Part shown: in pieces, positions 36,801-47,600 of the stretch
Numbering within the stretch: the first letter of the stretch is position 1
Layout: the number at the start of each line of letters is the position of its first letter
NCBI GenBank assembly: GCA_013399855.1
Contig: VXAY01005274.1
Location: 1,035,950-1,099,949, forward strand
Length of the DNA stretch: 64,000 nucleotides
Origin: Oxyruncus cristatus
Taxonomy: Eukaryota; Chordata; Aves; Passeriformes; Cotingidae
Direction of reading: 5' to 3'
The notes under the pieces: generated by a model
The model's database searches: none
Told to the model about the DNA's origin: nothing
Seen by the model: only the letters and a program-made list of their open reading frames with translations
Position numbers and translations under genes: made by a program

Positions 36801-38371
36801 CCTTAAAACCTTGCATTTTGTGTTGGCTCTTTCCTGGCAGTGCGTGTCCAGGGAACGTGATGCTCAGAGAATGATGGGCATCTGAGTCTACACAGCATCT
36901 TAAAATTACACCCACCCCACCCAGTGCACTTGTTCACAGACATGCTGTGACTGTTCGCAGACCTCCAGATTTGAGTTTCATGACAGAACAAATCAGCATC
37001 ACCAATACTGAGCACACAGGTCTTTAAACAGTCAAGTTTAAAGATTCTCATGGCCCAGATCCTCATCACGTCCCATCTTGCACACACAAACAATTCTTTC
37101 CTCGTGCAGAGACATCCAATCATACCTGCTGCTTACAGGCCTCATACAACCACATCGCATCCCTTCACTCTCTCCACCCAAAATCACACCTTCCTCAGCT
37201 TCCCATCCTGCCAATTTGCTGTAACACATCTTTGTAGGGCTTTACATTTTTCCTGCATTCGTTTTGTTTTATTCCCTTCCATTGTCACAGTTCCTCTCTC
37301 TAATTTATAGTTTCTTCTTTCCACTTCTGTCCTTCCTGCCACTTGCTGAACACAGATTTGTTTTAATTTACAGAGAGTGTGTTAGTGCAATCTGTTTCAT
37401 TAACTTAATTCGTTGTATTTTGGCAGTTTCTAAAGGTTCCAGGATAGAAAGAAGACTCCAGCTATGCCAATCACTATGCAGACCAGCCACTGTAAGACAA
37501 ATCCCATCCTAAGGAGATTACAGGTTAGATTTAAAATAAATAGAAATTAAATGGTGGTCAAAGGAATTTGGGATGCAAAAAAAAATTGTATAGTGAGGGC
37601 TTTTTTGTTAAATTTACAAGTTTTGTCCTGCATCCACATGACTACTGTTAGCACTCTTGGATTTAAGGGTTACCTACGGCATCATATTTCTGTGGGCCAT
37701 TAGACTGATACATAAATGTCCATATTTACCTCTTTTGAAAAGCACATATAGTACCTTCCCACATTCAGATGAGCTGTTCGCGTTGTATTTTAAGACCCCA
37801 CAGTAGAGCCGAGCACATAATCTGCTCTGTTACTGCAATGGAGCAGCTGAACAAGCCACACACCCACATTTGTTTCCTATGTGGAGCACGGGAGTTGCTG
37901 GGGACTCCAGTGGGTGTAAAAAGACATCAGTTTGCATTTTAATGGCCAGTGTCTGCCACCAGCAACACCTGCTGAAAAGGTGGAATCCAGTAGGACTTGC
38001 AAGAGGAAATCTTCCATTTTATGCCCATCCTTTACATAAATCTGAGCTTAACATAACAAAGAGCCTGCTGGGCTGAGCTGTTGGATCTGAAAGTCCAATC
38101 AGCTCAAGAGCTGAGTAGTTTCTTTGTGTTAGTTGGTAATTTCTTGTAGGCTCAGGATTTATTGCCCCTGTTCTCTGGGGGGCTCAGTAGCCCCAGCTGC
38201 CCGCAGTTAAACGCCAAAGGTACAGAATATCGACGAGAGATAAAAACTTTGAGGTTTGTAATGAGAACCGTGACCCTTCTGGCCGCTCCTGCCTGAAAGG
38301 TGTCTGGCAACTTTGTTTCTGCGAAGTTCTGAGTGCAAGTGTTTGCAATCTTTTGAAATAGAATCAGAGAG

Positions 38372-38525
38372 CAGCTGTTGCTGCCCCAACCCTGGAAGTG
38401 TCCAAGGCCAGGCTGGACGGGGCTTGGAGCAACCTGGGATAGTGGGAGCTGTCCCTGCCCATGGCAGGAAGGATGGAATGAGATGGGTTTTGAGGTCCTT
38501 TCCCATCCAAACCATTGCATGACCT
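38372..38525 (+). repeat. CR1 LINE 3'-end fragment
   Basis: Sense-oriented short copy with CCTGGAAGTGTCCAAGGCCA, GGGCTTGGAGCAACCTGGGA and TTTCCCATCCAAACCATTGC. It lies about 130 bases before the 21-bp array upstream of PWWP2A. Confidence 0.88.
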
Positions 38526-38655
38526 TAAGGGAAAACACTAACTCATTTCCTCCCCTTTTCAACACTGCGTTTTCCACTTTCCCCGATGTTCCTAAGTCAT
38601 GCTGGTTAACACTTTAAAGTACTGATTTAGCCCTCCAAAGGCACCAGACCGGAAC

Positions 38656-38781
38656 CCCCTGAGGGGCGAGCTAACCCCTTTGAGGGGCGAACTGGACACC
38701 CCGAGGGGCGAGTTCACCCCCTTGGGGAGCGAAGTGGCGCCCGTAAGGGGCGCTCTGATCCCCCTGAGGGGCGAACTCGCC
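38656..38781. repeat. 21-bp GC-box minisatellite, six units, upstream of PWWP2A
   Basis: The core GGGGCG recurs at 38663, 38684, 38705, 38747 and 38768, with a one-base variant GGAGCG at 38726: six positions spaced by exactly 21 bases with no indel. The first and last units share CCCCTGAGGGGCGA. Each unit is a C-run facing a G-run around a short centre, giving a TFAP2-like SCCTSRGGS match in the best units, next to an SP/KLF GC box. As 21 is a multiple of three, all frames stay open and read as heptapeptide repeats (for example SPLRGIR on the minus strand); I regard these as by-products, not as a protein. Confidence 0.85.
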
Positions 38782-39063
38782 CCTCCATGGCCTCCCGCTC
38801 TCGCCATCTTCCCCCGCGCGCTCCCCGGTTCCCGCCCCACGACAGACACTTGGGGCCGCCAATCACCGCCCTCCCTCGGGAGCAGCGCCTCTCTCCGCCA
38901 ATGAGATGGCTTAGCAGCGCCACAAGCCCCGCCTCCCCTATCCGCGGCAGCCTATAAAGGACTAAGCCACGCCTCCTCTTCCTCTTCCCTACTCCGCGCT
39001 GAATGAAGCCCCCGCTGGCCAACGGGAAGTTCCCGAGGGGTTTGACGGACGGCTGCTCCGCCC
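38782..39063 (+). promoter_or_regulatory. PWWP2A: PWWP2A CpG-island promoter
   Basis: A GC- and CpG-rich stretch with two CCAAT boxes (38859-38863 and 38898-38902, 39 bases apart, NF-Y type), a GC-rich segment and a TATAAA box at 38953-38958. A pyrimidine-rich initiator zone follows near 38970-38995. An ATG at 39003 opens a frame into the N gap, but it is not in frame with the known exon 1 coding sequence if the gap length is exact. It may be 5' UTR. Confidence 0.7.
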
Positions 39064-39643
39064 NNNNNNNNNNNNNNNNNNNNNNNNNNNNNNNNNNNNN
39101 NNNNNNNNNNNNNNNNNNNNNNNNNNNNNNNNNNNNNNNNNNNNNNNNNNNNNNNNNNNNNNNNNNNNNNNNNNNNNNNNNNNNNNNNNNNNNNNNNNNN
39201 NNNNNNNNNNNNNNNNNNNNNNNNNNNNNNNNNNNNNNNNNNNNNNNNNNNNNNNNNNNNNNNNNNNNNNNNNNNNNNNNNNNNNNNNNNNNNNNNNNNN
39301 NNNNNNNNNNNNNNNNNNNNNNNNNNNNNNNNNNNNNNNNNNNNNNNNNNNNNNNNNNNNNNNNNNNNNNNNNNNNNNNNNNNNNNNNNNNNNNNNNNNN
39401 NNNNNNNNNNNNNNNNNNNNNNNNNNNNNNNNNNNNNNNNNNNNNNNNNNNNNNNNNNNNNNNNNNNNNNNNNNNNNNNNNNNNNNNNNNNNNNNNNNNN
39501 NNNNNNNNNNNNNNNNNNNNNNNNNNNNNNNNNNNNNNNNNNNNNNNNNNNNNNNNNNNNNNNNNNNNNNNNNNNNNNNNNNNNNNNNNNNNNNNNNNNN
39601 NNNNNNNNNNNNNNNNNNNNNNNNNNNNNNNNNNNNNNNNNNN
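39064..39643. other. Assembly gap of 580 N within PWWP2A exon 1
   Basis: 580 consecutive undetermined bases. Human PWWP2A has roughly 150 residues, rich in Pro, Ala and Glu, before the GSEVRVTLDH block, so about 450 coding bases and the start codon probably lie here. Gaps of this kind are common in very GC-rich avian first exons. Long open frames that cross the gap are artefacts of the N run. Confidence 0.95.
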
Positions 39644-39774
39644 GAGGCGCCGGCGCTGCTGCCCGGCTCCGAGGTGCGGGTCACCCTGGACCACATCATC
39701 GAGGACGCCCTGGTGGTCTCGTTCCGGCTGGGAGAGAAGCTTTTTTCCGGGGTCCTCATGGACCTCTCGAAAAG
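39644..39774 (+). CDS. PWWP2A: PWWP2A exon 1, 3' part (after the gap)
   Basis: Coding from the first base after the gap: 43 codons plus two bases. The block PGSEVRVTLDHIIEDALVVS is followed by FRLGEKLFSGVLMDLSK, near-identical to human PWWP2A. The exon ends in phase 2 at GAAAAG with a GTGAGA donor (39775). Joining to 51842 restores the Arg codon and reads SKRFGPHGIPVT without a break. PWWP2A is a nuclear chromatin protein that binds H2A.Z nucleosomes and recruits an MTA1-HDAC subcomplex. The N-terminus is missing because of the gap, so this entry is partial. Confidence 0.95.
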
Positions 39775-42700
39775 GTGAGAGCTCGGGGGGGAGCCGGCTG
39801 AGCCCCCCACCCGGCGCCGGGGCCGGGAGCCCGCCCGGAGCCCCCCGGGGCGGGATGGGGGGCGGCCCCCGGGACTCTCGGGGGCGCTGCCCGGGCAGGG
39901 GCCGAGGGGCGCTGCGGCTGCAGCCCCCCCTCCACTGCACTCCCTTCCCATCCCTTCCCCTCCCATCCCATCCCCTCCTTGGCCCCGGTCCGCCTGGGAC
40001 CGAGCGGCTCCTGTCCCCTGGGAGCGGAGCATCAGCTCCCCGGCATCCTCCTCCTCTACCCTTCCAGCCGAGGGTGGGAAGGGCCCGGGAGATGGGAATG
40101 GGAAGATGGGAGAGCCGGGAGAGGCGCGAGCACATGGGCACAGCCTTTGGGCTTGGCTGGGTTTCCACGGCGCCTGCAGCATCATCCCTGTGTGCCTGGG
40201 AAAAGGACCCGAGCTACAGATGTACGAAGCAGACCCAGGGATCTCTTTTCCCTGTTCGTTCTGGCTTACATTGCCTAGGTAACCTTATTTTTCAGTACTT
40301 ACTTTTTTAAGAATAATGGTTTCCAAGCCAGGCTGTTGCAATTATCAGTGCAATTATTAATTAGTACGGATTGCTCCTTCTATGCAATGAATGAGTTGAA
40401 GTTTATTGGTTCTTAAATATCCTTTTGGATGGGGGGATTGTTATGTATCACCAAATAACTTGTCAGACAGCCTTATCAGACTGTGAGCTTTGGGGTTTGC
40501 TTCTTTTCATTGCCTTCCTATAGCAAGGAGTTCTTGGGAGACCAGAAATCATTGTGTCTTATAAATAATTTAACTACAACTTACAGGTGAAAATACATCC
40601 TCGTCTTAGTGTTTGTTTTGTAGACTTATAAGGACTATGCAATTACATGAGAGAAGAGTGAAATTTGACCAAAGTTATTATTTAAAATAATCGGTATGCA
40701 AAACATGCAGTGCTTTTCTCCCCCGAATTTAAGCTGCACGTGTGGACATATGTCTTTTACCACTCCTTTTACGTGTTTAATAACTTCATGTAATGTCAAA
40801 ATTATCAATGCTTCCTAGAAGGAAACTGTTTGAGAGCAGCACTTTTGTCTTGGGCGTCGCTATGTGGCTGGGTCTTGTCACACAAGGCCTCTTCTGAAAC
40901 CCAGGTTTTGGGTAGTACCATGGAATTAAGTTTTTAATTTGTCAGTTGTTGAGGTATGAAATGCTAAGCCACCAATTTGTCTTTTGAAGCCAAGTACTAA
41001 AATGTGGTCTGCAAACTGCACTCACTTGGAGCGTGAAATAGCGTTTCAAGGCGGGGCAGAAGGAGATACAAATTAAGTGGTAATCCTGGGTAACATTGAT
41101 TCTTTTGTAGGTTTGAAGTTGTACCAGCAGAATGACATTGTTGCCTTGTTCAGGAGGGTGAGGCACATGGTTCTGTGCTTATAGGGGTGATGGAAAATAC
41201 CAGCTTCTCCCTTACTCCTGAGGGGGATTGGACCTTCCTAAACGCACCTTGACCACAAGCATCCCCTCGTTTTTTGGAGGTTCTTGTGTGCTGAGGGTCC
41301 TTCTGTCATGCAGCAGATCTGCGACCCTTTGCAGCAAAAGTCAATTTTCAGCGTGGCTGTTGCTCTTGTACCTGGGTGGAAGCATCTCTGTTCTCCCTGG
41401 TGCCAAGCTCAGCCCCTGGGACAAACCTTTGTGGTGAGAACTGTGCGAAAGCCATAAGGAAAGGCTTGGGCTGTTCCTCCCAAGATTCTCTTTGCAGTGG
41501 ATCCGCTTATTCCTTTCTCTCTGTTCATATGATCTTTCCATATAACAGAGGTGCTTGTTACATGGGAATCCAGGAGGTGAAACTTAAACTCTAAAGGCCA
41601 AGCTCTGCAGAGGGACTGGACAAGAAGAATTGAGTTTTGAGACGTAAGGTCTGTAATGCTTGGCTGGTGACAAGTAAATATTGGTCGATAACAGGAGTCT
41701 CTGTTCAGATGCCTCAGAGGAGGAAATGCAGTGGAGAAGGAGCTCTGTTTCTACTGGACTGTTTCTATAGTCCAAGAACTTGCTGCCTGTAATAAGTTGA
41801 AACATTATGAAAAACAAAGGTGTTACATGAATGGCCAAATTTCAATCTTACCACTTCAGTGGTGACTAAAGGCTATTACTGTTTAGGTCAGCTTTTTATT
41901 ATATCTGTTTATTTTTGTTTTTTGTAGCAGCACCCGGACTTGTAGAACATGAACGTATTTCAGGAACATCTTTCCGTATCTCTGGCAGGTCCTGGAAATT
42001 TTGTAAGAGGTTTTTCCCCTGGACCAAAAACTGAAAAGAAGGTCAGGGTTAAATGAAAACCACCTAAATTCCAGCATGCATTTATATGAAAACACTGGGA
42101 TTTCCAGCATGGAAGATGGGTGGCTCTTGAAATCCATCTCATTCAAATGCGTGGGAATAATCTTACAAACTTTCTTAATATCAAAGGGATCAATATTTTA
42201 AGATTGACAGCTCCTATTAGGTAAAAGTGAAAATTTGTATTAGAATTTACTCATTCAGTAGCTTGAAAAAGTGACTGATGTGTTCGCTGCACGTTGCTAA
42301 TAATGTTTGTATACTCAGAAGAAATTAATTCCTACTCCTTTTTGGATCTTACTTTCTCCTTCCCCTCCAGAGCAGTGAAGGTGCAACTTCCATACACTAC
42401 TAAGAAGAGCAAGTTTTAACGACTGTTTGAAAAACCTGTTCACTGGACTCTTTTTAGTCTTTTCTGGTCATGTGCTGAATTACTTGAACTTCACTGTGAA
42501 AGAAAAGCAAAAATATCCCCATATATTTCTGGTTTTAAAGCTTTTTGGCTGTTTGTGGGTTTTGTTGTTTTTTTTCTCTTTAATTCCTTTTCCATTGTTG
42601 AGATGATGGATTGACTTTGCATTTCATTCTTGTGGACTTTGATATGAAGTCAGTGATATTTGTATCAAAGGCCTGATTTTCTCTCCTACCCTGTATGAAT

Positions 42701-42849
42701 AGGATGTCCATTTAGGAGCTTTATAACACAAGCACCTTGGTGTTCAGTGGACTTTATTCCTAATTTATTTGAGTTATGGAGGTATTTTCTCTGCCTTTAC
42801 TGATGGCAGTCTTGTGAACCTGCTGCACAGAAAGTTTTGAAAATCAGCA

Positions 42850-43205
42850 GAAAGGAGGAGAGGAGAAGGTTGAGTGGCGACCTCAGAGCCCCTTCCAGGA
42901 TCTGAAGGGGCCTATGAGGAAGGTGGAGAGGGATCCTTCATCAGGAACTGGAGTGACAGGAGAAGGGGGAATGGCTTTGAACTGAAAGGGTAGGGTTAGA
43001 TGGGATGTTGGGAGGAAATCCTTCCCTGTGAGGGTGGTGAGGCCCTGGCACAGGTTGCCCGGAGGAGCTGTGGCTTTCCCATCCCTGGAAGTGTTCAAGG
43101 CCAGGTTGGAGCAGTCTGGGATAGTGGAAGGTGTCCTTCTTCATGGGCAGGAGGGTGGGACTGGATAAGCTTTAAGATCCCTTCCAACCCAAATCATTCC
43201 ATGTT
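42850..43205 (+). repeat. CR1 LINE 3'-end fragment
   Basis: Sense-oriented copy within PWWP2A intron 1, with GAGGCCCTGGCACAGGTTGC, CCCTGGAAGTGTTCAAGGCC and CCCTTCCAACCCAAATCATT. Confidence 0.9.
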
Positions 43206-44202
43206 TTTTATGGGATTTAAAAGTCCTTGTAACCTGCCTGTGTCAGGCATTTGCCTGACATTGTTTGCTTAGGGGACAGGAGATGTTCATCCCACCTGCT
43301 GGCTTGGAATTAGTGCAAATCCTGCTCTGCACCTGGAGGAAGTAGGTGGTACAAAAATACCTGATGAGCGTAGCATTTGTGAATCTTAAAATGCAGGGTT
43401 TAGTTTTGTTTTAGTTTGTTTTTCTGGAGAGAAGATAATTGTTTCTGCATGGTTTTTTTTTTTTTCCCTTCCCAAAGATTAGGGGAGGAGGGGGATTAAA
43501 TTTATATTCTGTTGCTTTGGCAACAGTCAGGATTTGGAGTTTTTCTTGCTTTATCATTTGACTAAAATATTCCTTCTAATCCTAAAGGGGTGATGGACAA
43601 GTTTCTTGTCTTTTTCTTTAAGCAAGTTCCCATCTGGCTTTTGTGTGTTCATAATAGCTCTTGAGGGAGAACGAAAGAGCAAAAAGTTGTTTTGTGACCT
43701 AAAAGTCTTAGATATCGAAAAGATGTCCAGTGTATCTCTAGTGGGCAGGTGTTTGAAATTATATGTTTATTGGGGTTTGGTAGTGGAAGATAAGGAAAGA
43801 TTTCCTGCAGCAAGGTGTGCATGAACTGTATGATGAAAATAAGCTTTTATAGGCAGCTTCCAATTCTTACGATCCTAGAAGCAGTTTTCAGTTACAGCAT
43901 TCTTTCTTGGTTACTCCTGAATCCTGTTTGCAAGGTGTTCCCACAACTCACCACCTGCTCTCTTTTTGTAGCTTCTCAGAAGCGTAAAGGAGCTGGGTGA
44001 AATTCTGGCATTTAAGGAACATCCCTAGCACTTCTCTGACATTTGTTTTCATTATCCCCAGGGCACCAGAAGCGTAGGTGTGATGGGAGTGTGTGTGGGG
44101 GGTTAACAGAGTGATTTACATTTATTTTGCTTGTGACTGACAGAGGTTTCACTGAATGACGTAGGGTCGAATGTAGCCTCACTTAGAAGATGAGGTTAGA
44201 AT

Positions 44203-44645
44203 GAATCATAGAATGGTTGGGATTGGGAGGGACCTTAAAGCTCGTCTAATTCCAATCCTCTGCAATGGGCAGGGACACCTTCCACTATCCCAGGTTGCTC
44301 CAAGCCCCATCCAACCTGACCTTGAACACTTCCAGGGATGGGGCAGCCACAGCTCCTCTGGGCAACCTGTGCCAGGGCCTCACCACCCTCACAGGGAAGA
44401 ATTTCTTCCCAGTATCCCATCTAAACCTCTCTGTCAATTTGAAGCCATTTCCCCCTTGTCCTGTCACTCCAGTTCTTGATGCAGAGCCCCTCTCCAGCTT
44501 CCCTGTACCCCCTTCAGGCACTGGAAGGGGCTGTGAGGTCTCTACACAACCTTCTCCTCTCCAGCTGAACAGCCCCAACTTTCTCAGCCTGTCTCCATAG
44601 GGGAAGTATTCCAGCCCCTCAGCAACTTTGTGGCCCCATGAAGTG
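44203..44645 (-). repeat. CR1 LINE 3'-end fragment
   Basis: Antisense copy within PWWP2A intron 1, starting at AATCATAGAATGGTTGGGAT and continuing about 440 bases to CCAGCCCCTCAGCAACTTTG. It is nearly the inverse of the copy 1 kb upstream, with the same subfamily blocks. Confidence 0.9.
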
Positions 44646-47600
44646 TTGGATCAGAAGATTTTGTGACATTTCTTTCATCCTCTCATTTTCTGTGATTTTG
44701 TAGCTTTCCAGCTTCTCTGTGAAAATAGTGTATCTACATCCAAAACTTTAAGTGTTATTTGTGGTCACTTATCAAATGCTTTTTGAAAAGCTTTCTCATT
44801 TTCAAGTTTCCTCTTGGGAAGTGGAAATAGCTGACAAAACTGGCCTAGCTTGTAGTATTTTGCTAGTATAGTTATAAAGCACATTAATACTGCAAACACT
44901 TGCCAATCTGCTTCTGATTTTGAGCCAGTACGAGGAGTGGTAAATTGGGTGTCTGGTCTGGACTGTATCTCAAACTTCTTTCCTGAAGTATCTATAGTCT
45001 ACAGCTGTTCTTTGTTGGGCTGGGATGTCATACAGTGTTCCTCTGCGTATTCCAGCAGCATGGCTCGTCCTGGCTTTCTAAGGGTTCCTTGGTTGACTTG
45101 GCTCCAAGTGTTGAGAGACAGGTCAGAGATGAAATTTTCAATCTCCTTTCATTTTTATTTTCTTTTGTGGGGCTGATGAATCTTGGCACTGAATTGGCTT
45201 AAAGTTCATCCATTAGTCAGTGGTGTCACTCTCTTCCACGTGTCTTGGGTCTGACTGGTATGTGGATGAGGTGTTTTGTGAAGAAAAATTCAAGGTATTT
45301 TTCTTACTAATAATGTTTTGCAATTGTGTAAAATTTGTTGATATATTTTTAAGTATATCAGCAAAGTGTCTACTCTAAAATGCAGTAGATGTTAAAAGAT
45401 ACTTTCAGTTTAAAGAGACCTTCAGCTTTATAGGGATGCCAATAAAATTGTAGTTGTTAGTGGAAAGCCTAAACTCGAAGTATTTTATCTTTTAGTTTAC
45501 GTCCTTGATAGAGCTCCAGGTTACAAAAAACTGAGGGAAATTCTTTGAATGCACTTGTAAATCCTTTCTGGTGGAAAGGTGTGTGAGGACTACCTGTGTT
45601 ATCTTCAGCCTTATCAACTCAGAGCTTTTGTCTCCACACTTCAGAGCCTTTGTCAGCATCCTGACTCCAGGGGCTTCTGGGAGACACTTCCTTGAAAGCT
45701 GAAGTCTTTCAAAGGGCTTCTAACTCCATGGAGTGCTGCACTGTGAGCTGATGCAGCCTTTGGGCTGTTTGCACGTTGTTTGGTGGCCATGGGTTGGTTT
45801 CTGCTTGGTTGCAGCAGAGACCCAGGTTGCAGCAATCAGGAGTAATTCAAGTAATTCAAGTCACCTGCTGCCTTGGATACTTCTCACCAGCTTTCTCGGG
45901 ATACTTCTCAAACTCAGTTCTGTGCACTCCCTGCTCTTGTTTTTCCTCTGTCCTGAAAAGTGCCAGAAGCAAGAACTTGGATTTCAGGCCCAGAGCACCT
46001 GCTTGAAAACCACGTGTCATTCCATAGGTGAGCTTCCCACTGGTGTGTTTAGATGTGGGTTGTCACACGCCACTTACTTTGAACCGTCGTATCTTTAACC
46101 AAATTTTCCTTGGTGCTGAGGCAACATCTTTTCTTTGTGTTGTGCTGCTGCTTCCCAGAGTCCCTCACACTGCAGTCCTTTGCCATGTTTCGAGAGCTCT
46201 AAGTGAAATATGCATTTTCTGGTCTGTTTAACCTGGTGTTACATTGCTCAGGAGGTGAGTAAAAGGTGGAGTTGATTGTTTGGCTTGTGGGAATGCTTTT
46301 TTCAGGTAACTGCCAGTTAAAGCAATGTGTTCCATTGTTGTGCTTCATCACACCAAGTAGATCCTTCATTAAAAATAGATTGTTGCATAATCTGTGTTTT
46401 GGATACAGATTATTTTGAGGAGTTCTGCAATACTTAGTGTTCAAAGAGCTATGATCTAACTGTATATTACATTGAATATTATAATTTAAACCCTCAGTTT
46501 AGATACCTGAAATATATATCCTTAGGTCGATGTTATTTCAGCATATTATTATACTCCCAGCATTCAGGCTCTTAAGAACTTTGATCCATGCAAGAAAAAT
46601 GTTACTCGTCTTGGCTTTTGCAGAACACCAAGGATGATACTGAATACAAGAGCAATGCAGAAAGAGGCAACAGGGGGTTGCTGCAGTTCTGACTTAGTGG
46701 TGAAGATGAGTTTTGATCATAGTCCTGTACAACAGACTTCATTTAACACTTGAACACTGGAAGTTACTGTGCTTTGTTGGCCTCAATTCAGTGTGTCCAC
46801 AGACAAATGGGAAACAGTTCTGAACTGGTTCAGTGGGTTCTCTCCTTTGGCTCTTCTTGGCAGAACAAGGTGCTTTTTCATTTCTGTTTCTTTTAATAGA
46901 GAAGTAAAAGTCAGACATTGGAGGCTAAAGATGAGAACTTAAGACTTACACATAGTAATGTAAAAACAGGTTGCCCCAGGGTGTACTGTTTAGATGTTTA
47001 TGTACATTCAGCTTTAGATGGGATTTGTTCCTTATCTCATGTTTACTTCTTAAAAAAACTGCTTTAACTGTGCTGTTTTGCATACAAATTGAATAATAAT
47101 GTGTATTCATTGTAGTAATTTTGTAGGATTTAGATTTGAAAAAAGTAGTTTTACTTTCCTTGAAGTACTTAAGTTTTAATGCGTGTAACACAAAACTATA
47201 CGACTTTAAATGAGAGACTTCTAGGTTTGGGACCCAAACTGGCTTTTAGATACCATGGCTATCTGTTAATTAACTTACACTTGAGAAGCTGTGGAATTAA
47301 AACCTCATTTTATCATCTTTCTCTCTCTGCACATCCTGGTCAGTTGAAAGCTCTTTTCATGGTAAATACCATTGAACTGCCAGAATTGATCTTGTCTACC
47401 CCATTAGTCTCTTCCTTAAATATAGGTCCTGGTATTCCTGTGGCTATTTATGTCTTTAATGAATATGTATATTGAAGGGATATCTATAGCAGAAATATGA
47501 TTAGATCGTACTGATTGCCCTGGTTACTTGAAAAACCTCTTAGAGGTAAGGGTGTGTTTTTTTTTTTGTTTTTTTTTTACACCATCCTCTCTTCGAGGTG

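Larger units (their letters stand above)
16421..38650. other. Gene-poor interval between FABP6 and PWWP2A
   Basis: About 22 kb between the divergently transcribed FABP6 and PWWP2A promoters. Apart from the CR1 fragments listed separately, I see no recognisable exon. Frames at 24.7-26.2 kb and elsewhere look random or derive from CR1. The interval holds an exact 13-bp AT-rich tandem duplication (18120-18145), an AT-rich homeobox-core-rich patch (about 19550-19870), a GGT run near 34.77 kb and a short TG run at 32.95 kb. FABP6 in human has upstream alternative first exons; nothing comparable could be recognised here. Confidence 0.6.

Noticed and set aside
38714..40310. Very long open frames across 38.7-40.3 kb on both strands
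   Set aside because: They exist only because the 580 N were translated as X; the true PWWP2A frame runs only from 39644 to 39774.
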